In this document: positions 56,117 to 64,000 of the stretch, piece after piece
How the letters are laid out: each line of letters starts with the position of its first letter
Numbering within the stretch: the first letter of the stretch is position 1
Source: Bacteroidota bacterium
Lineage (GTDB): Bacteria > Bacteroidota > Bacteroidia > Cytophagales > Cyclobacteriaceae
Reading direction: 5' to 3'
Length of the DNA: 64,000 nucleotides
Assembly (NCBI GenBank): GCA_027592755.1
Contig: JAQCLE010000001.1
Coordinates: 1-64,000 of the forward strand
Position numbers and translations under genes: made by a program
Notes under the pieces: generated by a model
Databases searched by the model: none
The model's input: only the letters and a program-made list of their open reading frames with translations
Told to the model about the DNA's origin: nothing

Positions 56117-56926
56117 TCACATTTTACTCACAAAAACACTATTTGATCCGGTAATGGCCGTAATATCAGGTTCTGACTCAAAAATTCCATAAACTATGGA
56201 CCCTGATCCTGTCATTGAAGCATAAATAGCACCCTCGTTATAAAGTTTCATTTTTACTCTTTCGATTTCCGGATGGTTCTTAAAAACAGAGGATTCAAAA
56301 TTGTTCTTAAGAAGATCTCTCCATTCCGATGGTGGTCTTTGGGATAGAGTTTCTTTCAAATCAAATCCAGGTTGACTGTAAGTTACTGATTCATACCCAT
56401 CAGCAGTAGAAATATGGATGTTAGGATGTATGAGTGCGACGTAATAATTGGACAAGTTTAGTTCAAGGGCCTCTAATTTAGTGCCTGTGCCTGTTGCTAT
56501 CGCGGGTTGACTCTTAACAAAAAAAGGACAATCACTGCCAAGCTTTGCGGCATAACTCTCAAGGTTATTGTTGGTCAACCCAAGTTGAAAGAATTCATTG
56601 AGCATGTTAAGCGTGAAAGCGCCATTCGATGATCCTCCTCCCAAACCAGAACCAATAGGGATTACTTTATGGAGGTGTATATGAACCGGGGGAATGTCAA
56701 ACTTGCCTGATAGAAGATCATAAGCTTTCTTACATAGGTTGTTGTTTGCGTCACCTGGTATATCAGTCCCGGATATTGAGAGCTTGAAAGATTTGGATTC
56801 AATTATTTCAAGAGCGTCGCACCAGGCAATCGGGTAAAAGCAGCTGATTAGATCATGATAACCATCGTTCCGTTTTCCGGTAACAAATAACCCAAGATTT
56901 ATCTTGCCATTTGGGAATGTTATCAT
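56117..56926 (-). CDS. ispE: 4-diphosphocytidyl-2-C-methyl-D-erythritol kinase
   Basis: This GHMP kinase acts one step before IspF in the MEP pathway. The 269 residues start ITFPNGKINLGLFVTGKRND with the substrate Lys-Asn pair, and have the ATP loop PIGSGLGGGSSNGAFTLNML and the C-terminal SMTGSGSIVYGIF. Length is normal. It is 13 bases after fabI on the same strand. Confidence 0.96.
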   Translation of the reverse strand: MITFPNGKINLGLFVTGKRNDGYHDLISCFYPIAWCDALEIIESKSFKLSISGTDIPGDANNNLCKKAYDLLSGKFDIPPVHIHLHKVIPIGSGLGGGSSNGAFTLNMLNEFFQLGLTNNNLESYAAKLGSDCPFFVKSQPAIATGTGTKLEALELNLSNYYVALIHPNIHISTADGYESVTYSQPGFDLKETLSQRPPSEWRDLLKNNFESSVFKNHPEIERVKMKLYNEGAIYASMTGSGSIVYGIFESEPDITAITGSNSVFVSKM

Positions 56927-56939
56927 TTTAGCAAAGGCA

Positions 56940-57752
56940 TTACTTACTCATTTGTTCGATAATTTCTTCGGTAATCCCGGACGTTGAAAACCCGCCATCA
57001 TGCATTAGATTTTGCATAGTCACCTTTCTGGTGAGATCAGAAAACATAACCACGCAATAGTTAGCACAATCCTCAGCAGAAGCGTTACCCAACGGTGACA
57101 TTTTATCAGCATAGTTGAAAAAAGCATCAAATCCTGAAATTCCGATGCCCGCGGTTGTCATTGTTGGCGATTGAGAGATTGTATTCACTCGAACGTTTTT
57201 CAATCTTCCATAACGTTGGCCGTAGCTTCTGGCTATTGACTCCAGGGCGGCTTTGGCCTGGGCCATATCAGAATAATCGGGAAAAGTGCGTTGGGAAGCA
57301 ATATACGTAAGGGCCAAAATGGAGCCCCATTCATTCATTGCGTCAAGTTTTTCCGCAGTTTGCATCACCTTGTGAAATGAAAGAGCTGAGATATCGAGTG
57401 ATTTTAAGAACCATTCATAGTTGAGGTCGCCATATTCTTTTTTCTTTCTGACGTTTGGGCTCATACCGATGGAGTGCAAAACAAAGTCAATTTTGCCTCC
57501 GAGTATTTCCATTGACTTTATAAATAGTTGCTCCAGTTCCTCAGGGGACGTTGCATCTGCAGGGATTACCTGAGAACCAGTATTTTCTGCCAACGTGTTA
57601 ATAGCGCCCATTCGCAGTGCAATTGGAGCATTGGATAGCGTAAATTTTCCGCCTTGCTCGTGAACCTTCAAGGCTACTTTCCAGGCAATGGAATTCTCAT
57701 CAAGGGCGCCAAAAATGATTCCTTTTTTATTGGCTAACAGGTTATTTGACAT
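56940..57752 (-). CDS. fabI: Enoyl-[acyl-carrier-protein] reductase (NADH)
   Basis: FabI finishes each elongation round of fatty-acid synthesis. The 270 residues have the altered Rossmann start KKGIIFGALDENSIAWKVA, DFVLHSIGMSPN, and the active site YSDMAQAKAALES (Tyr-x6-Lys). GISGFDAFFNYADKMSPLGN and MHDGGFSTSG complete the family set. No fabK-like substitute is present. It sits upstream of ispE and downstream of the DUF1232 gene. Confidence 0.95.
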   Translation of the reverse strand: MSNNLLANKKGIIFGALDENSIAWKVALKVHEQGGKFTLSNAPIALRMGAINTLAENTGSQVIPADATSPEELEQLFIKSMEILGGKIDFVLHSIGMSPNVRKKKEYGDLNYEWFLKSLDISALSFHKVMQTAEKLDAMNEWGSILALTYIASQRTFPDYSDMAQAKAALESIARSYGQRYGRLKNVRVNTISQSPTMTTAGIGISGFDAFFNYADKMSPLGNASAEDCANYCVVMFSDLTRKVTMQNLMHDGGFSTSGITEEIIEQMSK

Positions 57753-57777
57753 GGTTAGAATTAAGTGTGGGATGAAT

Positions 57778-58194
57778 TTAGTTTGAAGGAGCCATTTGGC
57801 TTGACTGCCAATCTTTGTAAGCTGATATGTCTTTTTGAACGCTCTTATAAATCCAGAGAAGTATTGTTAAGTCATCAACGTATCCTGTTATCGGTATGAA
57901 ATCAGGAATCGCATCAATGGGAATTAGAAAATATATTAGGCCGAATAGGATTAGGAGTAATGTCCTTTTTGGGATATCCCTGTACTCACCTGAGATGTGA
58001 CTTTTGATCATATTGATAAACAATTTTACAGATTCAAACAACTCCTTTAGTTTCTCATTGCTTGACAATTCCTCAATCTTCAATTTGACCTGGTCAACAA
58101 AGTTTCGCAAGGCACCGGGATCTTCAGCCAGTCGTCTTGCCTTTTCTTTTATTTCATCTGAAAGTTTACGTTTCATCATAAAGACTTTAAGCAT
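57778..58194 (-). CDS. DUF1232 (YkvA-like) membrane protein
   Basis: This 138-residue protein has a helical, charged N-terminal part and a DUF1232 hairpin near the C-terminus: LIYFLIPIDAIPDFIPITGY, then VDDLTILLWIYKSVQ. The family has no assigned role. Its start forms a TAATG overlap with the gene upstream, so they are made together. The membrane hairpin is the only hydrophobic part. Confidence 0.88.
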   Translation of the reverse strand: MLKVFMMKRKLSDEIKEKARRLAEDPGALRNFVDQVKLKIEELSSNEKLKELFESVKLFINMIKSHISGEYRDIPKRTLLLILFGLIYFLIPIDAIPDFIPITGYVDDLTILLWIYKSVQKDISAYKDWQSSQMAPSN

Positions 58195-58715
58195 TAATAG
58201 AATTGCCGGATTTCATCTTTCAAAAATGTTAAGGCATTGGCTATTGGATCATTTTCCTTGTAGAGCATCTTTTCGAATATCTTTTTGGCCAGATCGATTC
58301 CACTCGCATCGTCTACCATTTCCGAAGCTGATGTATTAATAGTTGAAACTATTTCTTCCATGGCCTTTTTTGCCAGGTTCCAGGCTTCGTCTGACATATA
58401 GAGTTGCTGTGATAAATTATGGTTGAACTCTTCTCTAATTTCATGCAGCAAAACAGCTTGCAGTTCTTTGGCGGTTATTTTTCCCTGATTTAGTCGCATT
58501 ATCAGGTTGTTTGGGCTTGTCCTCTCTAAGAAAAGGCAAATGCGCTCGTAGGCTTGTAATCTTAGCGGTAATACGGTTTCCTGCATTTGCAGACGACCTT
58601 CCACAAGTTTTTTCTCATAGTCACGGTGTATGAAAAGTCGAATAGCAATATACATTCCATACAGCACCGCTGCCGCAGGAATTGTCAATTTCAGGAATTC
58701 AACGAAGACATCCAT
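58194..58715 (-). CDS. Small membrane-anchored protein of unknown function
   Basis: I do not recognise a named domain in these 173 residues. One N-terminal helix (LTIPAAAVLYGMYIAIRLFI, ~10-29) anchors it, followed by a helical cytosolic region with LPLRLQAYERICLFLERTSP, LLHEIREEFNHNLSQQLYMS and AWNLAKKAMEEIVSTI. The pattern looks like a conserved Bacteroidota protein without a function. It is coupled by TAATG to the DUF1232 gene, so a shared membrane role is likely. Confidence 0.7.
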   Translation of the reverse strand: MDVFVEFLKLTIPAAAVLYGMYIAIRLFIHRDYEKKLVEGRLQMQETVLPLRLQAYERICLFLERTSPNNLIMRLNQGKITAKELQAVLLHEIREEFNHNLSQQLYMSDEAWNLAKKAMEEIVSTINTSASEMVDDASGIDLAKKIFEKMLYKENDPIANALTFLKDEIRQFY

Positions 58716-58776
58716 CCTTGTTTATTTTTGAACTGTGAAGTTAATATACTTTATCCTAAGTGATTTATGATGATTA

Positions 58777-59439
58777 TCAACCGGGTAATTCAGCAATTCT
58801 GGTCATACCAGCTTGCGTCTTATCACCCAAATTCACACATATGGTGGCATCTGTTGGTAATAATATATCCACTCGGGAGCCAAATTTGATAAATCCGAAC
58901 TCAGCACCCTGAACCACAACATCTCCCTCCTTTATATAACATTTAATCCTCCTTGCAACTGCCCCGGCTATCTGTCGGAACAGCACTTCAAGGTTATCAC
59001 TCATTTTTACGACTACTGTAGTACGCTCATTCTGAGTACTGGATTTTGGATGCCAGGCAACGAGGTATTTGCCCGGATGGTATTTGAAATAACTTACAAT
59101 ACCCGAAACCGGATTCCTATTAACATGTACATTGACAGGTGACATGAATATTGAAACTTGCGTTCGTTTATTATTAAAATATTCAACTTCTTCCACTTCT
59201 TCAATAACAACCACTTTCCCATCTGCTGGAGCCAAAACAAATTTTGAATCAATTAAAGGCGTGATTTTCGGATTTCTGAAAAATTGGAGTACCAGGAGGA
59301 ACAGCATAACGCTACACCCCAGGAAACTGTTAAAAACAATCGCAGCCACCGCGAATATTTCAATAAGCAAATAATTGATGCCGAAAAGCAGTAATAGAAG
59401 AATAACAAGAATTTTTCTCCCTTCTTTGTGTATAGTCAC
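58777..59439 (-). CDS. psd: Phosphatidylserine decarboxylase-family protein
   Basis: This pyruvoyl enzyme should make phosphatidylethanolamine. The 220 residues contain two N-terminal membrane helices, LAPADGKVVVIEEVEEVEYF, IFMSPVNVHVNRNPVSG and the cleavage site FIKFGSRVDILLP, where the Ser of GS becomes the pyruvoyl group. It is the short, archaeal-like Psd type usual in Bacteroidota. It begins two bases after gdhA ends. cdsA, which makes its pathway's CDP-diacylglycerol, is 1.3 kb away on the same strand; pssA is not in the window. Confidence 0.94.
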   Translation of the reverse strand: MTIHKEGRKILVILLLLLFGINYLLIEIFAVAAIVFNSFLGCSVMLFLLVLQFFRNPKITPLIDSKFVLAPADGKVVVIEEVEEVEYFNNKRTQVSIFMSPVNVHVNRNPVSGIVSYFKYHPGKYLVAWHPKSSTQNERTTVVVKMSDNLEVLFRQIAGAVARRIKCYIKEGDVVVQGAEFGFIKFGSRVDILLPTDATICVNLGDKTQAGMTRIAELPG

Positions 59440-59441
59440 CG

Positions 59442-60716
59442 TTAATATCCTCCTCTGAATTTATATATTTTGGCGACTTTATCGATTGCCACAATATATG
59501 CTGCGATTCTTAAAGAAACGTTGTGTAAAATGGCTGTATTGTACACATTGTTGAAAGCATCTTTCAGTATCCTGTCACTTCTGCGGTTTACCCTTTCACT
59601 TGTCCATTTATAGCCTAATCTGTTTTGGATCCATTCAAAGTATGAGACCGTAACACCACCGGCGTTGGCCAGGATATCAGGAACTGCCATTATTCCTTTG
59701 TCAACCAAAATATTATCTGCTTTGGCGGAAGTTGGTCCATTTGCTCCCTCCACGATCAACTTTGCTTTGATGCCGTCGGCATTTTTTTTGGTGATTACAT
59801 CTTCGAGAGCAGCGGGCACCAAAACGTCGACATCCAATAGTAAAAGCTCATCGTTTTCAATTCTTTCGCCTCCATTAAAGCCCTCGAGTGTTCCTTTATT
59901 TCCATTTCGGTATTCGATCGCCTTTTTTATGTCCACTCCCTTATCATTGTAATAAGCCCCGGATATGTCGCTGATTGCACAAATAGTGAGACCCCTTTCT
60001 TCGAGGAGTTCTGAGGCCCAGGAGCCGACATTACCAAAACCCTGTATAGCACATCTTGCCTGGAATGGATTAATTCGAAGTTTCTCCATAGCGGAAAGTG
60101 TAGAGATCATCACTCCCCGACCGGTAGCCTCTGCACGTCCTAAAGAGCCGCCAAGGACCAGAGGTTTTCCGGTAACTGCAGCGTTCACGGTCATACCAAC
60201 TGCTCGTGAATACTCATCCATCACCCAGGCCATTTCTTGTTGTCCTGTGCCCATATCAGGGGCTGGGATATCGGAATCTGGGCCCAGAACCGAATGCAAT
60301 GCTTGTGTGTAGGCTCGGGTCAGTCTCTCAAGCTCACCCTGGCTCATTTCACGGGGGTTGCATTTTATACCACCTTTGGCACCACCAAAAGGAATGTCAA
60401 TGACCGCACATTTCCATGTCATCCAGGCTGCCAGAGCCTTAATTTCATCAATATTTACATTTGGATCATATCGGATCCCACCTTTGGATGGCCCAAGGAT
60501 ATTCGAATGAATGATCCGATGACCTTCAAAAACTTCCACTCTTCCGCTATCAAGAGTTACTGGCAGGTTAACGATGATTTGCTTTACTGGTGATTTTAAA
60601 ACATTATAGGTTTGGTCATCCAGTCCGAGGATTTCAGCTGCAATGTTAAACCTCGACATCATCGATTCAAAAGGATTTTCTTTATCCTTTATCGGGGCGG
60701 GTTCAATATATCCCAT
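59442..60716 (-). CDS. gdhA: Glu/Leu/Phe/Val dehydrogenase (glutamate dehydrogenase type)
   Basis: This 424-residue NAD(P)-dependent amino-acid dehydrogenase has KGGIRYDPNVNIDEIKALA, TWKCAVIDIPFGGAKGG with the catalytic Lys, DIPAPDMGTGQQEMAW and a Rossmann domain (AIQGFGNVGSWASELL). NAGGVTVSYFEWIQN is the C-terminal signature. The length fits the ~420-residue hexameric glutamate dehydrogenases. Leucine dehydrogenases are shorter (~365), so glutamate is favoured. Confidence 0.93.
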   Translation of the reverse strand: MGYIEPAPIKDKENPFESMMSRFNIAAEILGLDDQTYNVLKSPVKQIIVNLPVTLDSGRVEVFEGHRIIHSNILGPSKGGIRYDPNVNIDEIKALAAWMTWKCAVIDIPFGGAKGGIKCNPREMSQGELERLTRAYTQALHSVLGPDSDIPAPDMGTGQQEMAWVMDEYSRAVGMTVNAAVTGKPLVLGGSLGRAEATGRGVMISTLSAMEKLRINPFQARCAIQGFGNVGSWASELLEERGLTICAISDISGAYYNDKGVDIKKAIEYRNGNKGTLEGFNGGERIENDELLLLDVDVLVPAALEDVITKKNADGIKAKLIVEGANGPTSAKADNILVDKGIMAVPDILANAGGVTVSYFEWIQNRLGYKWTSERVNRRSDRILKDAFNNVYNTAILHNVSLRIAAYIVAIDKVAKIYKFRGGY

Positions 60717-60757
60717 AACAATAAATGACTTGAAAATTTAAATTAATGTTGTCACTA

Positions 60758-60765
60758 CAAAGCTA
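60758..60765 (-). promoter_or_regulatory. Candidate -7 element for gdhA-psd
   Basis: The minus strand reads TAGCTTTG, an exact TAnnTTTG match, 42 bases upstream of the gdhA ATG. The -33 element is not clear. Confidence 0.45.
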
Positions 60766-60786
60766 CTATTCTTTGTTGCACAAGTG

Positions 60787-61611
60787 CTATAGAATCTTTA
60801 AAAACATGAGAATAAAAGGCACTGACAACAATAATCCATCGAATCGGTCAAGGAAACCTCCATGCCCAATAATCACTTTTCCGGAGTCTTTTATTTCCAT
60901 ACTCCTTTTGAAAAGTGACTCTACAAGATCACCGTAAGTACCGGCAATGATGATGATGCCAGATATGGCGAACCATTCGATCAGGCTGAATTCTATGAAG
61001 TATAGTGAGAACCCATACGCAAAAGCAAAAGAAAGCGCTGCACCCCCCAAACTTCCCTCCCACGATTTCTTTGGTGAAACTCTTTCAAAAAGTTTAGTCT
61101 TCCCAAATTTAGTCCCGGCGAAATATGCTCCGGTATCACTTGCCCAAAGGAGGAACAGCATCCCGACAAGCGCCTCATGGTTATAGGGACCTTTGATGAA
61201 TGCTATAATGTTGATCAGCGCAAAGGGAACGGCTACGTAAATGATACCCAAAAAAGTAAAGGCAATATTTGTAAAGGGTCGTGTTTCGTTTTTCTTATAA
61301 AGTTTGATGAAATAGATTGTCGAGACAACAGGGAAAATTGCAAAGTACCAGTTTTGATGAAGTATTTGTTGCTCGATCAGAAATGTAAGGGTAAATATCA
61401 AGGCACCTCCCAGGGTACCCAAATACCTAAGTGGTACTATCCCATGGATTTTGATCAGTTTGTAAAATTCAAGTTGGGAAGAGACGGTGATGAACAGAAA
61501 TACAATAAAGTAACTCCAGGGGCCCCAAATGATGGAGCTAATTACTACAAAAGATCCGAAGAGCCCCGTAATTATCCTTTGCGTGAGGTTGTTGTATTTA
61601 CTTAAAATCAA
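60787..61611 (-). CDS. cdsA: Phosphatidate cytidylyltransferase
   Basis: CdsA makes CDP-diacylglycerol from CTP and phosphatidate. The 274 residues form about eight membrane helices with the conserved block ASDTGAYFAGTKFGKTKLF, SPKKSWEGSLGG and the signature GDLVESLFKRSMEIKDSG with GHGGFLDRFDGL. Length is normal. It overlaps the DUF2007 gene by 14 bases, and both follow the CPBP protease gene. Confidence 0.96.
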   Translation of the reverse strand: MILSKYNNLTQRIITGLFGSFVVISSIIWGPWSYFIVFLFITVSSQLEFYKLIKIHGIVPLRYLGTLGGALIFTLTFLIEQQILHQNWYFAIFPVVSTIYFIKLYKKNETRPFTNIAFTFLGIIYVAVPFALINIIAFIKGPYNHEALVGMLFLLWASDTGAYFAGTKFGKTKLFERVSPKKSWEGSLGGAALSFAFAYGFSLYFIEFSLIEWFAISGIIIIAGTYGDLVESLFKRSMEIKDSGKVIIGHGGFLDRFDGLLLSVPFILMFLKIL

Positions 61612-61804
61612 TTTCCTCTTCGATTATTTTAAGTGCCTTTATTACGTTGTCAGGGGCAACATGTACTTCATAAAGTCCGATTTGGTAACTCGAGTCCTTT
61701 TTATTAACAATTACCGGATCGAGGTAGTTTTCATCTAAAATAGCTTTGACAATAGCCACCTTATGTTCAACATTACTCTGATATACTTTTTGCCAGTCAG
61801 CCAT
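61598..61804 (-). CDS. DUF2007-family small protein
   Basis: I start at the ATG of MADWQKVYQSN (68 aa); a GTG three codons upstream is the alternative. The DUF2007 (putative signal-transducing) pattern is VEHKVAIVKAILDENYLDPV, NKKDSSYQIGLYEVHVAPDN and KALKIIEEEI. It is an alpha/beta ferredoxin-like domain, predicted to bind a small molecule or protein. It overlaps the CPBP gene upstream and cdsA downstream, so translation is coupled. The family has no proven role. Confidence 0.88.
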   Translation of the reverse strand: MADWQKVYQSNVEHKVAIVKAILDENYLDPVIVNKKDSSYQIGLYEVHVAPDNVIKALKIIEEEIDFK

Positions 61805-62726
61805 GAGTTTCACGGTGTTTTACGAGTTTGAAGAAATAGTAAAACATTAGACCAAATAATACCCCGGACATTAGCACAGTGCTTAGGGGTATTTCACTGG
61901 TTCCGTCAATGTTGAATTTAATTATGTCCTGTTGATAAAGGTAAACCATTATCAAAGTAAACCCATTGGTCAGAAAATGTGCCAATATTGCCAATAGCAG
62001 ACTTCCGGACCACCAATAAAGATAACCAAAAAGGACACCCAAAAACATCCGGGGAATCATACCATAAAACTGAAAGTGGATCACTCCGAACAACAATCCG
62101 GTTAACCAGATAGCAGCATGAGCATTTTTAGTGACACCATAAAATTTTTGCTGGATCAAACCTCTGAATATAAGCTCTTCCCCAATTCCCGGTATAATGG
62201 CAATAATAATCAGACCAAGTAGAAGCTGTCCAATGTTTTCAAACGATGTTAGGAATTCCGTAATATCTTTTAGTTCATCTTCCAGTCCCCGAGCAAATGC
62301 TTCGAAGAAATCGGGGAAATCTATGTTCATGTTCCATTCGATGATGGGTGTGTTTAAGAACATAAAAGAAAACCAAACCGCAACGGTAAGGAGCAATGCA
62401 ATGCCAAGAGGTTCTGGAATTGTAGCAAATTGTCCAAGTCCTTTTTTCTCAAATATTCTCAGATAGAGAATAGGTGCAATAATGAAAGTAAATAATCCTG
62501 ATACCCCTTGAACGAGCAACAATGGAACGCGACCTGAAGCATCGCTCATAGGATCTGCCAGGAAAGCCATGGTCTGAGCAATACTGAAATCAAAAAAAGG
62601 AAGGATGACAATAAGCCCTACAAAATTGCCAACAAACATTCCGGCAATTGCAAACAAGATTATAAAAACTATAGCGAGAAATGGATTACGTTGATGTGAG
62701 GAAACCTCCGAGTGTGTGTTCTCCAT
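61797..62726 (-). CDS. CPBP-family intramembrane metalloprotease
   Basis: This 309-residue membrane protein has about eight helices and the CAAX-protease (Abi/CPBP) motifs: EELIFRGLIQQKF with the paired catalytic glutamates, GVIHFQFYGMIPRMFLG with His, and LAILAHFLTNGF with the last His. Targets of such proteases in bacteria are mostly unknown. It heads the CPBP-DUF2007-cdsA operon and diverges from dusB. Confidence 0.9.
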   Translation of the reverse strand: MENTHSEVSSHQRNPFLAIVFIILFAIAGMFVGNFVGLIVILPFFDFSIAQTMAFLADPMSDASGRVPLLLVQGVSGLFTFIIAPILYLRIFEKKGLGQFATIPEPLGIALLLTVAVWFSFMFLNTPIIEWNMNIDFPDFFEAFARGLEDELKDITEFLTSFENIGQLLLGLIIIAIIPGIGEELIFRGLIQQKFYGVTKNAHAAIWLTGLLFGVIHFQFYGMIPRMFLGVLFGYLYWWSGSLLLAILAHFLTNGFTLIMVYLYQQDIIKFNIDGTSEIPLSTVLMSGVLFGLMFYYFFKLVKHRETHG

Positions 62727-62765
62727 ATTTGATCATAAATTTACGGCAAAATTCCTGATTGCAAA

Positions 62766-63761
62766 TTGGTAAAAATCGCAGATATAGCGCTTGGTGAATT
62801 TCCCCTGTTACTAGCTCCTATGGAGGATGTGAGCGATCCTCCCTTCCGTGCAGTGTGTAAAGATCAGGGCGTTGATTTGATGTATACGGAATTCATTTCC
62901 TCAGAGGGTTTGATTCGCGATGCCAGAAAGAGTGTTCAAAAGCTGGATATCTATGATTATGAACGCCCGATTGGGATCCAGATTTTCGGTGACAAAATCG
63001 AAACGATGAGAGAGGCCGCAGCAATTGCAGAGACTGCAGACCCTGAACTTATTGATATCAACTATGGCTGTCCGGTGAAAAAAGTGGCCTGTAAAGGTGC
63101 TGGAGCCGGCATACTCCTTGACCTTCCCAAAATGCAGCGAATGACTGCTGAAATTGTAAAGCAGGTGGATAAACCTGTGACTGTCAAGACGAGATTGGGA
63201 TGGGATGATGACTCAATCAAAATTGTTGAGGTAGCCAAAAGGTTACAGGATGTTGGGATAAAGGCATTAACGATCCATGGACGTACCAGGAAGCAGATGT
63301 ACAAAGGTGAAGCCAATTGGGATTTTATCGCTGAAGTAAAAAATGACCCTGAAATCGAAATCCCAATTTTTGGTAATGGGGACGTTGATTCACCTGAAAA
63401 AGCAATGGAATACAGGAATAAATATGGCGTTGATGGGATCATGATCGGACGGGCATCCATTGGCAATCCATGGATATTCAAAGAGATTAAGCACTTTCTA
63501 AAAACTGGTGAAAATCTTCCTGAGCCCGACCTTGCCGAAAGAGTAAAGGTGGTGTTGAAGCACCTTGCCTTTTCTATCGAGTGGAAAGGGGAGAAAATAG
63601 GCATTAATGAGATGAAAAGGCATTATTCCAATTATTTCCGAGGCATTCAGAATTTCAAAATCTATCGCACCAGGTTGGTTACTTCCAATAACTATTCTGA
63701 AGTTATGGACATTCTAAATGAGGTGGCCAACACTTATCAGGGTGATTTGATACCGGTTTAA
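62766..63761 (+). CDS. dusB: tRNA-dihydrouridine synthase (DusB type)
   Basis: This flavoenzyme reduces uridine in tRNA D-loops. The 331 residues start at a TTG, and PLLLAPMEDVSDPPFRAVCK is the usual opening. The catalytic Cys lies in NYGCPVKKVACKGAGAG, followed by VTVKTRLGWD, LTIHGRTRKQMYKG and GNGDVDSPEKAM with IGRASIGNPWIF. Its stop TAA overlaps the next gene's ATG (TAATG). Confidence 0.95.
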   Translation: MVKIADIALGEFPLLLAPMEDVSDPPFRAVCKDQGVDLMYTEFISSEGLIRDARKSVQKLDIYDYERPIGIQIFGDKIETMREAAAIAETADPELIDINYGCPVKKVACKGAGAGILLDLPKMQRMTAEIVKQVDKPVTVKTRLGWDDDSIKIVEVAKRLQDVGIKALTIHGRTRKQMYKGEANWDFIAEVKNDPEIEIPIFGNGDVDSPEKAMEYRNKYGVDGIMIGRASIGNPWIFKEIKHFLKTGENLPEPDLAERVKVVLKHLAFSIEWKGEKIGINEMKRHYSNYFRGIQNFKIYRTRLVTSNNYSEVMDILNEVANTYQGDLIPV

Positions 63762-64000
63762 TGGGAGGACAATTTGATTCAAAACCCGATTTAAAGGCCT
63801 GGTTACTATTGATTTTTCTTTCCTTAATATGGGGAACCTCGTTCATTCTTATTAAAAGGGGGCTTGTTGTTTTCAACGCAGGAGAAGTAGGCGCTTTGAG
63901 AATTGCAATGGCAGGGGTGCTCCTATCTCCAATTGCTGTTTTTAATCTCAATCAAATCTCAAAAAAGGATTGGCTCAAACTACTGTTGATTGGTATGGTT
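63761..64000 (+). CDS. EamA/DMT-family transporter, 5' part only
   Basis: The first 80 residues are in the window and the gene runs off its right edge. After a short polar start, LLLIFLSLIWGTSFILIKRG forms the first membrane helix with the family's W-G-x-x-F/P signature. A second helix contains VGALRIAMAGVLLSPIAVF, including the typical R-x-x-x-A pattern. It begins inside the dusB stop codon, so it is co-translated. The substrate cannot be inferred. Confidence 0.85.
   Translation, partial: MGGQFDSKPDLKAWLLLIFLSLIWGTSFILIKRGLVVFNAGEVGALRIAMAGVLLSPIAVFNLNQISKKDWLKLLLIGMV

Noticed and set aside
63062-63604. A 180-residue minus-strand reading frame within dusB
   Set aside because: It lies entirely opposite a conserved gene and shows no domain, signal or start context of its own.

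Overview
The window reads as core chromosome of a member of the Bacteroidota, most likely order Cytophagales. The evidence is gene content and signals: a PorZ-like type IX secretion protein with a C-terminal sorting domain next to recO, a fused E1 alpha/beta 2-oxoacid dehydrogenase, DUF6089 barrels beside uppS/bamA, paired OmpH chaperones, a YtxJ-like thiol protein, and several copies of the Bacteroidota -7 promoter element (TAnnTTTG). The sequence is AT-rich, spacing is tight, and stop/start overlaps (ATGA, TTGA, TAATG) are common. I see no rRNA, tRNA, insertion sequence, CRISPR array or prophage.

Left edge (1-2.6 kb): the only eroded part. It holds the C-terminal remnant of a glycoside-hydrolase-like gene, a small antitoxin-like gene broken by a one-base frameshift, and an intact sulfatase lipoprotein. 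From 2.6 to 8.7 kb (minus strand) come lipA, an outer-membrane-type protein, ytxJ, an unrecognised secreted repeat protein and the fused E1 gene. From 8.9 to 18.6 kb come an M16 peptidase, ispF, an HD-phosphohydrolase fused to a Pycsar-effector-type membrane domain, an SdiA-regulated-like lipoprotein with a calcineurin-like phosphatase, SdpI, a hotdog thioesterase, an MBL-fold hydrolase, a dTDP-4-dehydrorhamnose-reductase-like SDR, a lipoprotein cyclophilin and a UbiA prenyltransferase.

18.6-26.3 kb: purN and purH, then the elongation operon mreB-mreC-mreD-mrdA(PBP2)-rodA, with the last four genes tightly coupled. 26.3-31 kb: a conserved unknown gene, porZ-recO and a DUF4399 lipoprotein. 31-40.9 kb (minus): envelope and cofactor genes, with uppS-bamA-ompH-ompH, two DUF6089 barrels (the second cut by one in-frame TAA), nadK, a CBS protein, an alpha/beta hydrolase, cvpA and yqeY. 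40.9-48 kb: pdxJ, a second hydrolase, a DUF2905 microgene, an RsmI-like methyltransferase, nrdA/nrdB and rplU-rpmA.

48-55 kb: DUF4412-like and DUF6503-like proteins, an MsrP-type molybdoenzyme, a VTT membrane protein, a TAXI-type binding protein with its own membrane anchor and cytosolic tail, and a GMC oxidoreductase with its small Tat-type partner. 55-64 kb: a TolB-like propeller, ispE, fabI, DUF1232, psd, a glutamate-type dehydrogenase, cdsA, DUF2007, a CPBP protease, dusB and the start of an EamA transporter. Common threads are envelope building (isoprenoid lipid carrier, peptidoglycan, BamA, phospholipid synthesis) and nucleotide or cofactor supply. The observations most worth following up are the HD-PycTM fusion without a cyclase, the single-stop DUF6089 gene, the three-class repeat protein, the orphan anchored TAXI protein and a perfect 16-bp dyad beside msrP.
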